51,106 nt of DNA, taken from the NCBI GenBank assembly GCA_035554115.1, contig DATMIW010000042.1:1-51106 (forward strand). Reading direction: 5' to 3'. This DNA comes from CAXTSE01 sp035554115 (GTDB taxonomy: Bacteria; Actinomycetota; Actinomycetes; Actinomycetales; Microbacteriaceae). A model generated the notes under the pieces. The model saw only the letters and a program-made list of their open reading frames with translations. It had not been told where the DNA came from and ran no database searches. A program made the position numbers and the translations under genes. Below, in pieces: positions 50,349 through 51,106 of the stretch (position 1 is the first letter of the stretch; each line of letters starts with the position of its first letter).

Positions 50349-51053
50349 ATGGCGCTCTTCGATGCCTCGGTTGCGACCGAGCTGCTCACCGGGATGCGCC
50401 TCGCTCGGCAGGCGGTCGGGCGGGGCGAACTTATCGTCATCCCCACCGACACGGTCTACGGGGTCGCCGCCGACGCCTTTACTCCGGCCGCCGTGCAGCG
50501 GCTTCTCGATGCCAAGGGTCGCGACCGCACGGCGCCGCCCCCTGTACTCATCCCGGGCGTGCAGACCCTCGAGGCGCTGGCCGAGACCGTCACCGATGAG
50601 GTGCGGGCCCTCGCCGCCGAGTTCTGGCCGGGCGGACTGACCATCGTTGTGCGCGCGAATCCCGCTCTCGACTGGGACCTGGGGGAGACCCGCGGCACTG
50701 TCGCGCTCCGTGTGCCCAGCGATGCCATCGCGCTCGAACTGCTGGCCGAGACCGGGCCGCTTGCCGTTTCCAGCGCCAACCTCACCGGGCGGCCTGCCGC
50801 GACAACCGCGGCCGAGGCACAGAGCATGCTCGGGGATGCTGTTTCGGTCTACCTGGATGGCGGCCCGGTGGGCGCGCGATACGCCACCACTGCCTCTGCC
50901 AATGCTTCTGTCAATGACATCGCGCGCGCGGGCTCAACGATCGTCGACGCCACGGCCCTGACACATCCCGAGGGCAAGCTGCGGATCGTGCGTCACGGGG
51001 TCATTCCCGATGAGGCGATTATCGCCATCGTGGGGGCTGAGCGATGCGCATAA
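50349..51053 (+). CDS. tsaC: L-threonylcarbamoyladenylate synthase (TsaC/Sua5 type)
   Basis: First enzyme of the t6A modification of ANN-decoding tRNAs; it makes threonylcarbamoyl-AMP from threonine, bicarbonate and ATP. 234 residues with the YrdC domain: GELIVIPTDTVYGVAADAF, AKGRDRTAPPPVLIPG, FWPGGLTIVVRA, VALRVPSDAIALELL and GPLAVSSANLTGRPAATT. The long Sua5 C-terminal domain is absent. ATG 50349 is 13 bases after prmC; longer frames lie in prmC. The end overlaps the next gene by 10 bases. Confidence 0.94.
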   Translation: MALFDASVATELLTGMRLARQAVGRGELIVIPTDTVYGVAADAFTPAAVQRLLDAKGRDRTAPPPVLIPGVQTLEALAETVTDEVRALAAEFWPGGLTIVVRANPALDWDLGETRGTVALRVPSDAIALELLAETGPLAVSSANLTGRPAATTAAEAQSMLGDAVSVYLDGGPVGARYATTASANASVNDIARAGSTIVDATALTHPEGKLRIVRHGVIPDEAIIAIVGAERCA

Positions 51054-51106
51054 TCTTCTACGTCCTTGTGGCTGCAGTGTCGGGGGTCATCACCTTCGGA
51101 CTGTCG
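51044..51106 (+). CDS. Start of a WecA/MraY-like glycosyltransferase gene (partial)
   Basis: Only 21 codons fall in the window: a short start MRII followed by a hydrophobic helix (YVLVAAVSGVITFGLS). In actinobacteria the gene after prfA-prmC-sua5 is usually a WecA/TagO-like undecaprenyl-phosphate N-acetylglucosaminyl-1-phosphate transferase, a polytopic protein that starts in this way, followed by the atp operon. Identity rests on gene order and the first helix only. It overlaps the end of tsaC by 10 bases. Confidence 0.55.
   Translation, partial: MRIIFYVLVAAVSGVITFGLS

Overview
The window is high-G+C DNA from an actinobacterium, most likely of the family Microbacteriaceae. This is an inference from gene content: a fused E2-E1 2-oxoglutarate dehydrogenase (Kgd/OdhA), GTP-dependent PEP carboxykinase, a Rho factor with a long disordered insert, a DUF2993 protein between argS and lysA, frequent GTG starts, many ATGA/GTGA stop-start overlaps, and an IdeR/DtxR-type iron box. 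I see no phage, insertion sequence, CRISPR array or rRNA. One tRNA-Arg(CCG) is present. Genes are packed tightly, and no gene-free stretch exceeds 300 bases.

Layout. 1-7.2 kb: the end of a TPR/AAA+ ATPase gene that runs off the left edge, kgd, and a pair of CNNM/CorC-type membrane proteins. 7.2-12.6 kb: a sugar uptake locus of FrcBCA type (binding protein, permease, single-domain ATPase, plus a small monooxygenase-fold protein), diverging from a LacI-type regulator and a PfkB kinase; fructose is the likeliest sugar. 12.6-16 kb: NAD(P)H-hydrate dehydratase, a GT87-like membrane glycosyltransferase and an MFS exporter. 16-19.2 kb: an overlapping trio of histidine kinase, kinase-like membrane protein without kinase motifs, and LuxR-type response regulator. 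19.3-22 kb: metY and metX. 22-28.7 kb: MFS transporter, acyltransferase, SDR, ung, GNAT, amidase, and an iron-box-controlled SIP-domain protein. 28.7-35.2 kb: a pyridine nucleotide-disulfide oxidoreductase, a lipoprotein with two DUF4333 units, an arginase-fold protein, pckG, and a divergent RamB/PrpR-type regulator. 35.2-38.3 kb: a class II aldolase-family protein, a LigM-like O-demethylase and a divergent IclR regulator, followed by tRNA-Arg. 38.4-51.1 kb: a lipoprotein, then the one-directional housekeeping block argS - DUF2993 - lysA - hom - thrC - thrB - rho - prfA - prmC - sua5/tsaC - start of a WecA/MraY-like gene.

How the genes fit together. Aspartate-family metabolism dominates: lysA, hom, thrC and thrB make lysine and threonine, while metX and metY draw homoserine into methionine. 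Carbon flux around the TCA cycle is represented by kgd, by pckG and by the RamB/PrpR-type regulator, which in relatives responds to acetate or propionate metabolism. The LigM/aldolase/IclR module looks like a small route for methoxylated aromatic compounds. prfA and prmC belong together because PrmC methylates release factors.

Most noteworthy signals: a leaderless promoter with an iron box in its spacer before a stand-alone SIP domain; the LigM/aldolase/IclR module with a perfect 16-bp palindrome; the kinase/kinase-like/regulator trio; strong intercistronic hairpins without U-tracts in several operons; an arginase-fold protein with an altered first metal motif; and short in-frame tandem repeats in the disordered parts of four proteins. 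I did not find a clearly unprecedented multi-gene system. The strongest candidates for new biology are the aromatic module and the signalling trio.
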